Source: Jaenimonas drosophilae (lineage: Eukaryota; Euglenozoa; Kinetoplastea; Trypanosomatida; Trypanosomatidae). Taken from it: a DNA stretch of 46,382 bases. The position numbers were made by a program, and so were the translations under genes. Shown piece after piece: positions 9,846 through 19,133 of the stretch. Location of the stretch: the NCBI GenBank assembly GCA_030849065.1, contig JASAON010001520.1:1-46382 (forward strand). Direction: 5' to 3'. Every line of letters begins with the position of its first letter. Position 1 is the first letter of the stretch. A model generated the notes under the pieces. That model did no database searches. It worked only from the letters and a program-made list of their open reading frames with translations, and was not told the origin of the DNA.

Positions 9846-12800
9846 TTGGTGTAGGAGAGCTCGTGAGGCAAGTCGTTTGTTGCCAAGACACTTGGTCATT
9901 GACTGCGGCTGTGTAGTGTTGCGTGTGTGGTTTCGATGGGCATTGCGGTACTTCAGTGATCAAATATCTGCTCACTGCAAGCATATTCCACATGTATTTG
10001 GAGAATTGGACGGTAGCTGTGTAGCCCTACTGGAGGGTGATGGCACTGGGGATTCTCGTAAGCTGAGTCGTGATGAGGTCATGCAATGTGCAGCGGATAG
10101 CTGTAATGATGTACTCCGGTTGTATCTTGATGGTGATGGACAATCGTTGTTCGTCCTCCGTGCTGCGTTTGATGACTTGGCGCAGATGCATGGCTTCCTT
10201 GACTTATTCTGTAGACTGGGAGCACAACTTTCTCATCAAATGGGTGTGCATCGGGCAGACTTGGATGGCATCATGGACAGTGTATTTGTTGGTTACCGTA
10301 CACATGCGTGGATACGTCGTTGGGTGCTTCTTCTTGTAGGTGCCATTCACATTCACAGCCCCATCACTGCATGGATGAATGCCAAGGATTCATTGTTTCA
10401 ACAGTGGGAGCCAAATAGGCTGATGTATTTGGCACCCTGTTGGATGGCGTTTGGTGCCTTTGGGAAATTGACGCAACGCATGTTTGAGGAGGAGAAGACG
10501 CAGGTAGACTTCGTCATGACAGTGGCAGTAATAGTGTTTAATGAGCACATGTTGAGATTTGTGTGTCCACTGGCTGAGTGGGCCGTGCAGACGCCCACAA
10601 CTTCAGTAGTAGAACAAGATGACGCAGACGAAATGAAAGAAGCGGATGACTGTATGACTGACAACACGGATGACGCTCACACTCGAGCTTATGATTTCCT
10701 CAAGGAACTCAACCAATATGTACTCGCGAACACTACGTTTATGTCTAAGTGTCTCTACGGATCCACAATGACGATGGACGAGTCAGTGATCGACTATTTC
10801 AGGGCTTTGGTTTCTGCATACCTTACTCGTGCACCAACATCCACCGATGGATCAAATTTGACGAACACGCTGTTGTATCAGCTTGTTGAAAGAGGTTGTG
10901 AATGCACTTTGGATCATTTCTTCCGTGGAGAAGCACATTCATACTCAGAGACTGCTACAGACGAAGACTTTGAGGCCAGCACAAGTGAAGTTGATGAGGC
11001 AGAGAGAGATGTGAGGACAGATGATGTTGGTGCCAAGATCAGAAGATTCCCTGATGAGTACTATCGTTATGAGGGTAAGATAGATGATAGTGACGATGCT
11101 GCACATGTAGTAGAAACACTTTTTGATATCCGGCGAAGACTGTTTTTGAAGGATACAGGCTATCCATACTGGCAACGCCTTTTTCCTGGTTCACAACCAC
11201 GTGAAACTGTGGAATTGGCTGTACGAACTATCGAAGGCATCTTCGTACGATCTATTGAAATATACCTGATGCAGGTCTATTCCGCATCTCCACGTGACAT
11301 GGGAGCACGACAAAGGACGACCCGCAGACACTGCCGAAAGATTCTCATATCGAGCAGAACCATCTTCGGCGGCAGAAGAAAGTATTATTTTTTATTCGTG
11401 CGGCCACTCGATGTGTACGTAGATTGATGAATGTGGAGCCGGTCGCTTCCATTTGTTGCAAACTAGTGTACTTTGGAATGAAGAGTATTTTTGCCAGCAT
11501 GACACCAGACGAGATTCACATGTACTTGGGCAGCATTGCGGACTCCATACACAACTTCCTTGTGGACGCATGTAGAGGCTCTGCTACGTTGACCAGAAGA
11601 GCTATTGATGCTGCTAATAAATCGTTTTCGAGTTGGATGATATTGAGTAATGAACTTGTTAGGATCTTACCCACAGTGGGATTGATTGAAGAGAAGGGCA
11701 GTACCGCTTTGAACACAGTTAATGACTCACACAAACGCAGAGAGGAAGAGATGTGTATAGTATACCTGTTGGAGGCACGCAACTTGTTGTTTCAGATGGC
11801 GTGGAGGATCGCGAGCACGGGAATAGCACACTGTCATGGAAAGCAAAAAGCACCTACAGATCCAAATGACCAAAGCTGTATTCGAATCCATGACTTCAAT
11901 CATCTTCGTGAGGTGCTGTCACTTCCCATGCCATTGGTCAACGTTCCAGAGTCATTCCAGAAAGTAGATGTGTTCTTTCGTTTTATGGATGCAGCCTTGC
12001 GTCTTCGTCGACTCCCTACTCCACCGTCGAACTCAGCTTGGACGGAGATCGAGGTCCGCCGTCGAGGAAGGGAGATGGTCGTGCTAGTTCCATCTTCCAT
12101 GGAGTCCACTGTTGTTAAAGTGAATAGATGCCTTTACAGCCTCATACTGTCCTTCGCAACCAAGCATGGTCTTTATGTACCTGTTCTGGACGAACAGCCA
12201 TCACTAACATGTTTGCAGTGCAGAATCCCACCTCCAGCACTCATTGTTCATTTTTTTGATGCGCGTCATTGGGGATTCGATTCATCTACATGCTTCCTCA
12301 TAACCCAGATCAGAGCAGCTGCATGCTGCGCATCTTCATCAACACGTACGACTGCTACACCACAAACACAATCCTCTTCTGATGCAGAGGAACTCCCGTT
12401 CCCCGCAGATCTTGCTGCTGCACTTGTGGACTACACCCATGAGTACAAACAAGAGCAGCATCATGAACGTCAGCTCCACTGGTGCCGTGACTACGCATAC
12501 ACCACCTTCGTGATGTACTACCCACGGGACGGAGGCCTACCGACGACTATCCACGGAACACTGCACCTTCAGCGACTGTTTGTTGCCCTTACTGGGTACA
12601 AGCGTGTGGGTGTGACGTGGTCTCATCTTGCTGCACGAGCTCACGTGAGTGTGGAGGAACTGAAGGAACAGCTGCACAAGTGTGTGGAGTTTGGTCTCCT
12701 TGTGTGTATAGGTAAGAATGACAATGAAGGGAATGGTGTAGAGCATGTGGCGATGAACTACGACTACGTGCGTCCTGTGGAATCAACGGAATTCGTGATT

Positions 12801-13127
12801 GTGTTGTGGCCTAAATTTCCGCGTCCTTTGAAGGAGATACTTGGTGGTGCAAAGAAATTCCCTAACTCGGAGACCATCAGTGGTGCAAACTGTGTGGAGA
12901 AGCTTGCCCCTGTTGTGATGAGCATCATGAAGCAGAGGAAGAAGATACCCTACCCCGAGCTCGTCGACCTTGTGCGTGCTGCTGTAGAGACACGCTTCGT
13001 TCCTACTCCTCCAATGATGAAGTCTTGTGTTGAAGGTCTCATTGACCGTAACTACCTCATGCGTACTGTGGAAGAGGGCTCTACTCATTTGGTATCATCA
13101 GCAGTTATACTGGAGTACATGCCCTAG
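9846..13127 (+). pseudogene. Cullin-like copy, N-terminally truncated and frameshifted
   Basis: Similarity to the intact cullin (14236-17676) begins near 9846 (WCRRAREASRLLPRH), about 75 residues into the protein, with no ATG at that point. The first in-frame Met is well inside (near 10081). Frame 1 runs to TGA at 11427. Similarity then continues in another frame, which is already homologous from about 11373 (KKVLFFIRAATRC against the intact copy's EEIIRHMISAATEI) to TAG at 13127. The single frame change lies near 11290-11370. The C-terminal winged-helix and neddylation region is intact, with Lys at 12930-12932. The second open frame (from ATG 11427, 566 residues) could in principle still be translated. 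An undetermined base (n) at 9837 shows local sequence uncertainty, but it is not at the frameshift. Confidence 0.75.
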
Positions 13128-14235
13128 CAAAGACTTGCCTCGGTACATGTCGAGTGTTGCGAGTTCAATCAAGCAGAGATGAAGGACTCCGCCGACCGTT
13201 TGTACCAGTGGACCTGAGTTTAGTGGCGCATGACAGACAGTGTCGTTCCACACTATACTTCAGGCCTGTTACAGCGTACTACAGTTGAGTAGTTGAGTTC
13301 CTACACTGACTGGAACACTCCATATGTCTTGCGTATCTCTGTAAGCGTGTGGGACGTATGGCACAGTAGTGAGGAAGTGTTCTATGTCTCCTTGATATAT
13401 TTCAATCAATAAGGCGACGTTTTCATGGACGACAACACCGTGTTGTGCTACCAAAGTGACACGATTATTTATTATTTATTATTATAAATATATTAGTGAG
13501 ATCGGAAACCGAAGAGACGTGAATGATCAGAGACGCTGAATGAGTGTGAAATGAATGGTCTACCTGTCCTCATCTGGTCTACAGATAGTCAGTGCTCCGC
13601 ATTCCTGCGGGGGAACAAGAAAAAAAAAAATTTATTTGTTATTTTTGACTCATCTCCCTTTTTATCGATTCTGGAGCACCAGAAGACATTTCGAGAACCT
13701 TTAATTTTCATTCGACTTTGGTTTTCGGAAATGCCCACCCACCATCCCCCTTCAGACAGCTGTCACCGCCAGGCGGATTGACATTGCTGAGGGATTGGAA
13801 CCTAGCATTGTCGTAAGTAACCAAGCAAGTAATGGCCACTGAAAATCCCCCCCAGGTAGCGGAGCATGGAAAGGCGAGAGAGCACGCCGATCTGACACGG
13901 CGGACTGCACATGTTCATGCGCCTATTCTCTCCTCGCCGTCACTGCACTCTAGGAACAGGATTATTCATATTTGTGGCGATGTAACACTTTTTAGAAGTT
14001 TCTTGCTCCAGTCCAAGCGAATACTATATTACCTCTCAGTACCCCTATCTACATGATGATAGCGTTGATTGCAATGTTGATTGTTGCAACTAATACAGAA
14101 ACACGACGACAGAGTGCAAGGCATATCTGGATTTATTTTTCTCACCCACTATGTTTTTTGTTTTACCGTGTAGGACAGTGCAAGCATTGTCTGTTTGGTG
14201 AAGGTCACCATAGCTACATACGCTGACGTACTGAC
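13128..14235 (+). other. Spacer between cullin copies, AT-rich
   Basis: This 1.1 kb stretch contains an AT-rich patch (13468-13498) made of TTTATTA units. An A-run followed by T-rich sequence (13620-13650) comes next, then the pyrimidine tract of the intact cullin. A 74-codon frame from the ATG at 13832 has no recognisable content. No PIN gene or PIN remnant is visible here, so if the unit was cullin+PIN this copy's PIN has been lost. Confidence 0.45.
14130..14173 (+). promoter_or_regulatory. Candidate polypyrimidine tract and splice acceptor of the cullin gene
   Basis: T-rich sequence with TTATTTTTCTCACCCAC and TTTTTTGTTTTACC ends in TAG at 14171-14173, 62 bases before the ATG at 14236. Confidence 0.6.
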
Positions 14236-17200
14236 ATGTCTTCACGAGATGCACAATCGCCTGTTGATGGCGCCGATGATGGAAGCCATAATGGTGTCCA
14301 TGAGGACCTTGAACGCATCTACACCGTCATCACAACACCTGAAGAACGTGTGGTGATGAAGCCCTTCAAGAGTCTCTTTGATGAAATTAACACCGCATTA
14401 GTTGGGCATCACCTAGACCCGGGAAGCACAGCTTTCCGCAACCTTTGTATGCGCTGGTGTAGGAGAGCTCATGAAGCAACTCGTTTGTTGCCAAGACACT
14501 TGGTCATTGACTGCGGTTGTGTAGTGTTGAACGTGTGGTTTCGATGGGTTCTTCGATATTGTAGTGATCAAGTTGCGTCACACTGCAGGCGTATTGTTCA
14601 AGCATTCAAAGAGAGGAATGACACCTGTGCAGCACTGGTGGAGCGTGATGAAGTTGTGGACGTTGTGAAATTGAGTCATGATGAGGTCATCCAATGTGTT
14701 GTGGATGATGCTGACGCGCTCTACCCTCTGTACCTTTGCGGTGACGAACAACCTTTTCACATCCTTGGTGGTGTACTGGATGAGTTAGCATACAAAATAA
14801 AGTTCGTTGAGTTGTGCTACCTCGTTGGTCAGCAGCTTTCGCATCATTTGGGTGTGCATGCAGCAGATGTGAAGACCATCATGTCAAGTGCGCTGGCTGA
14901 TCTCGTCACACGTCCGTGGATACGTCGTTGGGTGCTTCTTCTTGTGGGTGCCATTCACATTCACAGCCCCATCACTGCATGGGTGAATGCCAAGGATTCA
15001 TTGTTTCAACAGTGGAAGGTGGCAGTACACATGCATGTTGCTGCGCCATTTGAGAATGCGTTTCGTGCTCTCGTGCTGTTGACGCAACTGCTCTTTGATG
15101 ATGAGACGCGGATGATCTTCGTTGTGACGGTGGCCATGGTAGTGTTGAAGGAGCAAATGGTGAGGCATGTGTGCCCACTTGCTGAGTGGGCTGTACAGAC
15201 ATCTACGATTGAAGATGTGGAGGAGGAAGATGGAGGCGAGGGTGTGGAGGTTGATGGGTGTGTCGCTGATGTCTCCGAGACAGATGACAGTACCACACGA
15301 GCTTATCAATTCTTCGTGCAACTGAATGACCACGTACTGAAGAATCTTTCATTCATGTCTGAGTGGCTCCGTGGGGCCACAGAGTTTCAGAAGGATCCGC
15401 ATGTGTCTACGACTGCTGAGGACCTCTTCCTGGTGTTGATCTTCTCATTATTCACAACCCCTGGAATAACGTCTTTTGATGACCCAGAGCTGAGACACAC
15501 ATTTCTCTATCGCCTGTTGGAATTTTCCTCTTTGGGACTTTTGGAACGTAACCTTCGTAGCGGGGTAAATGTTGTATCACCGATGTACGTGAATGGAGAT
15601 AGCGGTGAGGGGAGTTCCGAAAGCTCGGATGGCTCACCGACGATAGAGAGCATTTTTCCTTTTTTCAGCATTACAAGCAACACACTCCTCCGGACCATCA
15701 CTCAAGAAAGTGATGCGATCGACAGGGGCACAGACACGAGCACCAGTGAAGATTCAAAGCTTCGTCAAGTACCAAAGTATGTCCGAGATCGTGAAGCTGA
15801 TTGTCAGGCAAGTGACAGTGATTTTTACTTGCTTAAAGTTGTGTTTCAACTTCGAGAGACATTCTTTTATATCAAAATACGCGACTACTCACACTGGCAC
15901 CGCCTCTCGCTACTTTCTCAACCGTATGATGTTTCCCGAGTGGTATGGCACATCATTGATGACCTCGTCATACGTACCGTTCAAATGTTGCTAACTGAGA
16001 TTTATTCGACGGCATCCCCAGTGCCGTCCATGGACCATCATCATGATTCTGGTGAGATTTCACCAATGAACGTGTCTGACGAGTCACACGAAGAGAAGAG
16101 TAAACAGAAAGAGGAGATAATTCGTCATATGATTAGTGCAGCTACTGAGATTGTGTTGAAGTTGTTGAAGTTGTACTGGGTGGAAGTTCCTACTAATGTT
16201 CTGCATTTTGGAACGAAGAACATTTTTGCCAGTATGTTGCCCGACGAGCTAGACATTTACTTGCGCAGCATCACTGACGCCATCCACAACAATTCTCTGA
16301 GGGTCGCCATCTATTCTATTTGGACGAGTGATTATATAAATGGCGTGATGGAACGTTCGTGCGGATACATCAAAGGGTGCGATGTGAGGGAGCGGTATTT
16401 CCGTAGGGATATGGTGGTAAACGTTGGCGTTAGGGAGATATTAACTGCCCGCAATCCGGAAAATGTAACCAATGTGCATCATGACTGTGATCCGTTTGCG
16501 GATGAAAGTGTGCCAGTAGATGTTGGTTTCGACCGTATGGATGTACTCATGTTCGGGAGCTGCTTCGAGGTGAACACTGAGGTGTTAATGGATGACTCAT
16601 TTTGTTGTGACAGCTTCATTCACATCCGTGATTTCTACCATCTTGAGTCTATGTTGTTGCTTCCTATACCATCCGATCAACAAGGCGTATTCGCTCGTTA
16701 CATGGATGCAGCCTTTCGTGTTCGTCTCCTCTACCGTCCCCTGTCCAGCGTATTGGAGAACTCTACCCAAGCACGAGGAACTCTGAGTTCACAGACTCCA
16801 CCAGCAGTTGTTGTTCGACTTCTTGATGCGCGTTATTGGGGATTTGATCCATCCACCTACTTCATCATGACCCAGATCGTAGCATGTGCATCTTCATCAA
16901 CACGTACGACTGCTACACCACAAACACAATCCTCTGCTGATGCAGAGGAACTCCCTTTTCCCACAGATCTCGCTGCTGTACTTGTGGACTACACCCATGA
17001 GTACCAACAACAGCAGCATCATGAACAACGTCAGCTCCACTGGTGCCGTGACTACGCCTACACCACGTTTGTGATGTACTACCCACAGGACGGAGGCCTA
17101 CCGACGACCATCCACGGAACACTGCACCTTCAGCGACTGTTTGTTGCCCTTACTGGGTACAAGCGTGTGGGTGTGACGTGGTCTCGTCTTGCTGCACGAG

Positions 17201-17676
17201 CTCACGTGAGTGTGAAGGAACTGAAGCAACAGCTGCAGAAGTGCGTGAAGTTGGGCCTCCTTGTGTGTGTAGGTAAGGATGACGAGGGTGAAGAAGGTCA
17301 TGGAGTGGAGTACGTGGCAATGAACTACGACTACGTGCGTCCTGTGGAATCAACGGATGGAGTGATTGAAGTGTGGCCCGAATGCCCACGTCTCGTGCGA
17401 GATATGGTCACTCATATCAAGGTAGTCACTAATGCACAACGTGTGGAGAAGCTTTCCCCTGTTGTGATGAGCATCATGAAGCAGAGGAAGAGGATATCCT
17501 ACCCCGAGCTCGTTAACCTTGTGCGTGCTGCTGTAGAGACACGCTTCGTTCCTACACCTGCAATGATCAAGACTTGTGTTGAGGGTCTTATTGACCGGAA
17601 GTACCTCCAGCGTGCTGTGGAAGAGGACTCTAGTCATTTGGCATCATCAGTAGTGGTACTGGAGTACATGCCCTAG
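14236..17676 (+). CDS. Divergent cullin-family protein (ubiquitin ligase scaffold)
   Basis: A protein of 1146 residues, longer than the usual 750-900. The C-terminal 70 residues match the cullin neddylation domain: SIMKQRKRISYPELV, then a segment reading RFVPTPAMIKTCVEGLIDRKYLQR. Lys1082 sits where Nedd8 is attached in canonical cullins (IVRIMKMRK). Just before it, residues about 935-1010 resemble the cullin winged-helix region (FVMYYP, HLQRLFVAL, WSRLAARAHVSVKELKQQLQKC). The N-terminal two thirds is helical and could be degenerate cullin repeats, with acidic low-complexity inserts near residues 330-350 and 455-480. In canonical cullins the N-terminus binds substrate adaptors and the C-terminus binds the RING protein Rbx1. 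APC2 is an alternative but lacks the neddylation lysine. A broken paralogue lies upstream and a PIN gene downstream. Confidence 0.65.
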   Translation: MSSRDAQSPVDGADDGSHNGVHEDLERIYTVITTPEERVVMKPFKSLFDEINTALVGHHLDPGSTAFRNLCMRWCRRAHEATRLLPRHLVIDCGCVVLNVWFRWVLRYCSDQVASHCRRIVQAFKERNDTCAALVERDEVVDVVKLSHDEVIQCVVDDADALYPLYLCGDEQPFHILGGVLDELAYKIKFVELCYLVGQQLSHHLGVHAADVKTIMSSALADLVTRPWIRRWVLLLVGAIHIHSPITAWVNAKDSLFQQWKVAVHMHVAAPFENAFRALVLLTQLLFDDETRMIFVVTVAMVVLKEQMVRHVCPLAEWAVQTSTIEDVEEEDGGEGVEVDGCVADVSETDDSTTRAYQFFVQLNDHVLKNLSFMSEWLRGATEFQKDPHVSTTAEDLFLVLIFSLFTTPGITSFDDPELRHTFLYRLLEFSSLGLLERNLRSGVNVVSPMYVNGDSGEGSSESSDGSPTIESIFPFFSITSNTLLRTITQESDAIDRGTDTSTSEDSKLRQVPKYVRDREADCQASDSDFYLLKVVFQLRETFFYIKIRDYSHWHRLSLLSQPYDVSRVVWHIIDDLVIRTVQMLLTEIYSTASPVPSMDHHHDSGEISPMNVSDESHEEKSKQKEEIIRHMISAATEIVLKLLKLYWVEVPTNVLHFGTKNIFASMLPDELDIYLRSITDAIHNNSLRVAIYSIWTSDYINGVMERSCGYIKGCDVRERYFRRDMVVNVGVREILTARNPENVTNVHHDCDPFADESVPVDVGFDRMDVLMFGSCFEVNTEVLMDDSFCCDSFIHIRDFYHLESMLLLPIPSDQQGVFARYMDAAFRVRLLYRPLSSVLENSTQARGTLSSQTPPAVVVRLLDARYWGFDPSTYFIMTQIVACASSSTRTTATPQTQSSADAEELPFPTDLAAVLVDYTHEYQQQQHHEQRQLHWCRDYAYTTFVMYYPQDGGLPTTIHGTLHLQRLFVALTGYKRVGVTWSRLAARAHVSVKELKQQLQKCVKLGLLVCVGKDDEGEEGHGVEYVAMNYDYVRPVESTDGVIEVWPECPRLVRDMVTHIKVVTNAQRVEKLSPVVMSIMKQRKRISYPELVNLVRAAVETRFVPTPAMIKTCVEGLIDRKYLQRAVEEDSSHLASSVVVLEYMP

Positions 17677-17955
17677 CAAAGATTCTCACAGATTCGGGTT
17701 TTACCGTGAGTGTGACAGGTGCACCAAGAGAGAAGTGACAACTGTCGAACGTGAGAGTATGTAACAGGTAGTCCTACGCACTCACTGATAGGTCATGATA
17801 GCACTTGGGAGGTGCTGCGGCTTCTATTCACTGAGAAGTACCAACTGTATTGTGTATTGTCTTCGCTGTTCTATCGATGCGTGTTTGTTCTCCTCCACTC
17901 CATTGTGCATCCCCTATGTTTTCATTTGTTTTGATATGCTTATGGCAGTTGCTGC

Positions 17956-18513
17956 ATGCATTTGAATGAAGTTTCTAGTTTGATCATGACAACTGTCTAT
18001 GTTCTTGATACGTGTGCATGGCTCAATGATAGCATTCGCCTAGACTTGGTAGAAGAAGAAGTTGGGAAGAGCTTATTCGCCTCCATTGTTGTGCCGACCG
18101 CCGTAATACGGGAGATTTCTGGTCTTCAGAACGCTCACGATAGTCATCTCGGAGGGCGGGCTGCTTCAGTGAATAAATTGTTCTTGCGCCTTAAAAAAAA
18201 GGGTGGTGCCTCTTTCAACTACACGCTTCCCGCCGGAAACATGGTATTGCAGAGTGAGAAGCAAACCTACTATCCGTTGGAGAGAGTTGGACGCAATCAA
18301 GACTCCAAGATTGTGGCATGCGCCATTTACTTTTGCGGCGTGTCAGACAATGATCACTCTTCGGTGGATGAGGCGAAGCGGTGCATCCTTGTGACGGACG
18401 ACCGAATCATGCAGATCAAGGCCCTTACCTATGAGGTGCCCATCATGGACGTGAATGAGTTCAATCGAGTTCTAAAAAATGGTGCACTCTCAGAGGTTCC
18501 AACAATTCAATAG
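17956..18513 (+). CDS. PIN-domain protein, putative RNase
   Basis: 185 residues from the first ATG after an AG at 17947-17948. The ATG at 17986 (MTTVYVLDTCAWL) gives 175 residues, begins exactly at the PIN fold and may be the true start. Acidic residues sit where PIN nucleases hold their metal ion: Asp in VLDTCAW, Glu in VIREISGLQ, Asp in RNQDSKIVACA and Asp in ILVTDDRIMQIKA. PIN enzymes cut single-stranded RNA in rRNA maturation (Nob1, Utp24), the exosome (Rrp44) or nonsense-mediated decay (SMG6). The near single-domain size resembles archaeal or ribosome-biogenesis forms, but no zinc ribbon is seen. It follows the intact cullin by 279 bases, and a truncated copy lies at 9600. Confidence 0.8.
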   Translation: MHLNEVSSLIMTTVYVLDTCAWLNDSIRLDLVEEEVGKSLFASIVVPTAVIREISGLQNAHDSHLGGRAASVNKLFLRLKKKGGASFNYTLPAGNMVLQSEKQTYYPLERVGRNQDSKIVACAIYFCGVSDNDHSSVDEAKRCILVTDDRIMQIKALTYEVPIMDVNEFNRVLKNGALSEVPTIQ

Positions 18514-19133
18514 ACTGTTGTGTCGGAGATTGAAGTGGCTGTGTACGGTGCTTCATGCGATTTCTCTGTGGACCAACGAATGACGTTGCCCTTTGGTGCC
18601 ACAACCATGCACAACGACTTGGTTTTTCAATCTTACATGTGAGTATGGGGGAGCGAATCAATGCATGGAGAGATGCCGAAGTTATGTTGATGTTGTTTCG
18701 TCGCTGAACAGATTGGTGCTTATTTTGTTGCTTGATGGGGTTCTTGGATATTCCCTATCGTTATTCATGAGTTGGCGAAGATCATTATCGACGGAGATGG
18801 TCCACTTTACTATCAACTCATTAAACTGGTGATCTATTTGGGAGACGTCAGAAGGTGGATGAGCTCAGCTTTATCTCGTAAGAGAAGATTCGTGGGTGCG
18901 AAGGTTGTTTGGCTGCACCTGAGGGGCGAGCCTTCTCTGAGGCTTTGGCTTTGAATTTGAACGAGATGATGTTCCTCTTCCACTGTGTTTTGCCTGTTCT
19001 TTCGTTCTTTGCCTTCTTCTACAGTGCTGCGCAACAACACACAACATTTCATGATTTATGTTCGCGCTACTCCATGAGCGCCAAGCATTCTTAACTTTGG
19101 TTTTCTAATTCCACCAGCTGCACATTCCTTGAA
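18514..19133 (+). other. Intergenic spacer
   Basis: No gene is supported. The end contains two possible splice acceptors for the CorA-like gene, at 19024 and 19117. Using the first would leave short upstream open frames in the leader (from an ATG near 19051 and another near 19058). Confidence 0.45.
18984..19024 (+). promoter_or_regulatory. Candidate polypyrimidine tract and splice acceptor
   Basis: Long T/C-rich run ending in ACAG at 19021-19024. A second acceptor (CCACCAG ending at 19117) is only 16 bases from the ATG and would skip the upstream ATGs. Confidence 0.5.

Noticed and set aside
11875..11895. tRNA B-box-like ATTCGAATCC
   Set aside because: It lies inside the frameshifted cullin coding sequence with no matching A box or cloverleaf arms.
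13832..14056. 74-codon open frame between the cullin copies
   Set aside because: No recognisable content and mixed composition; it sits in probable duplication debris.
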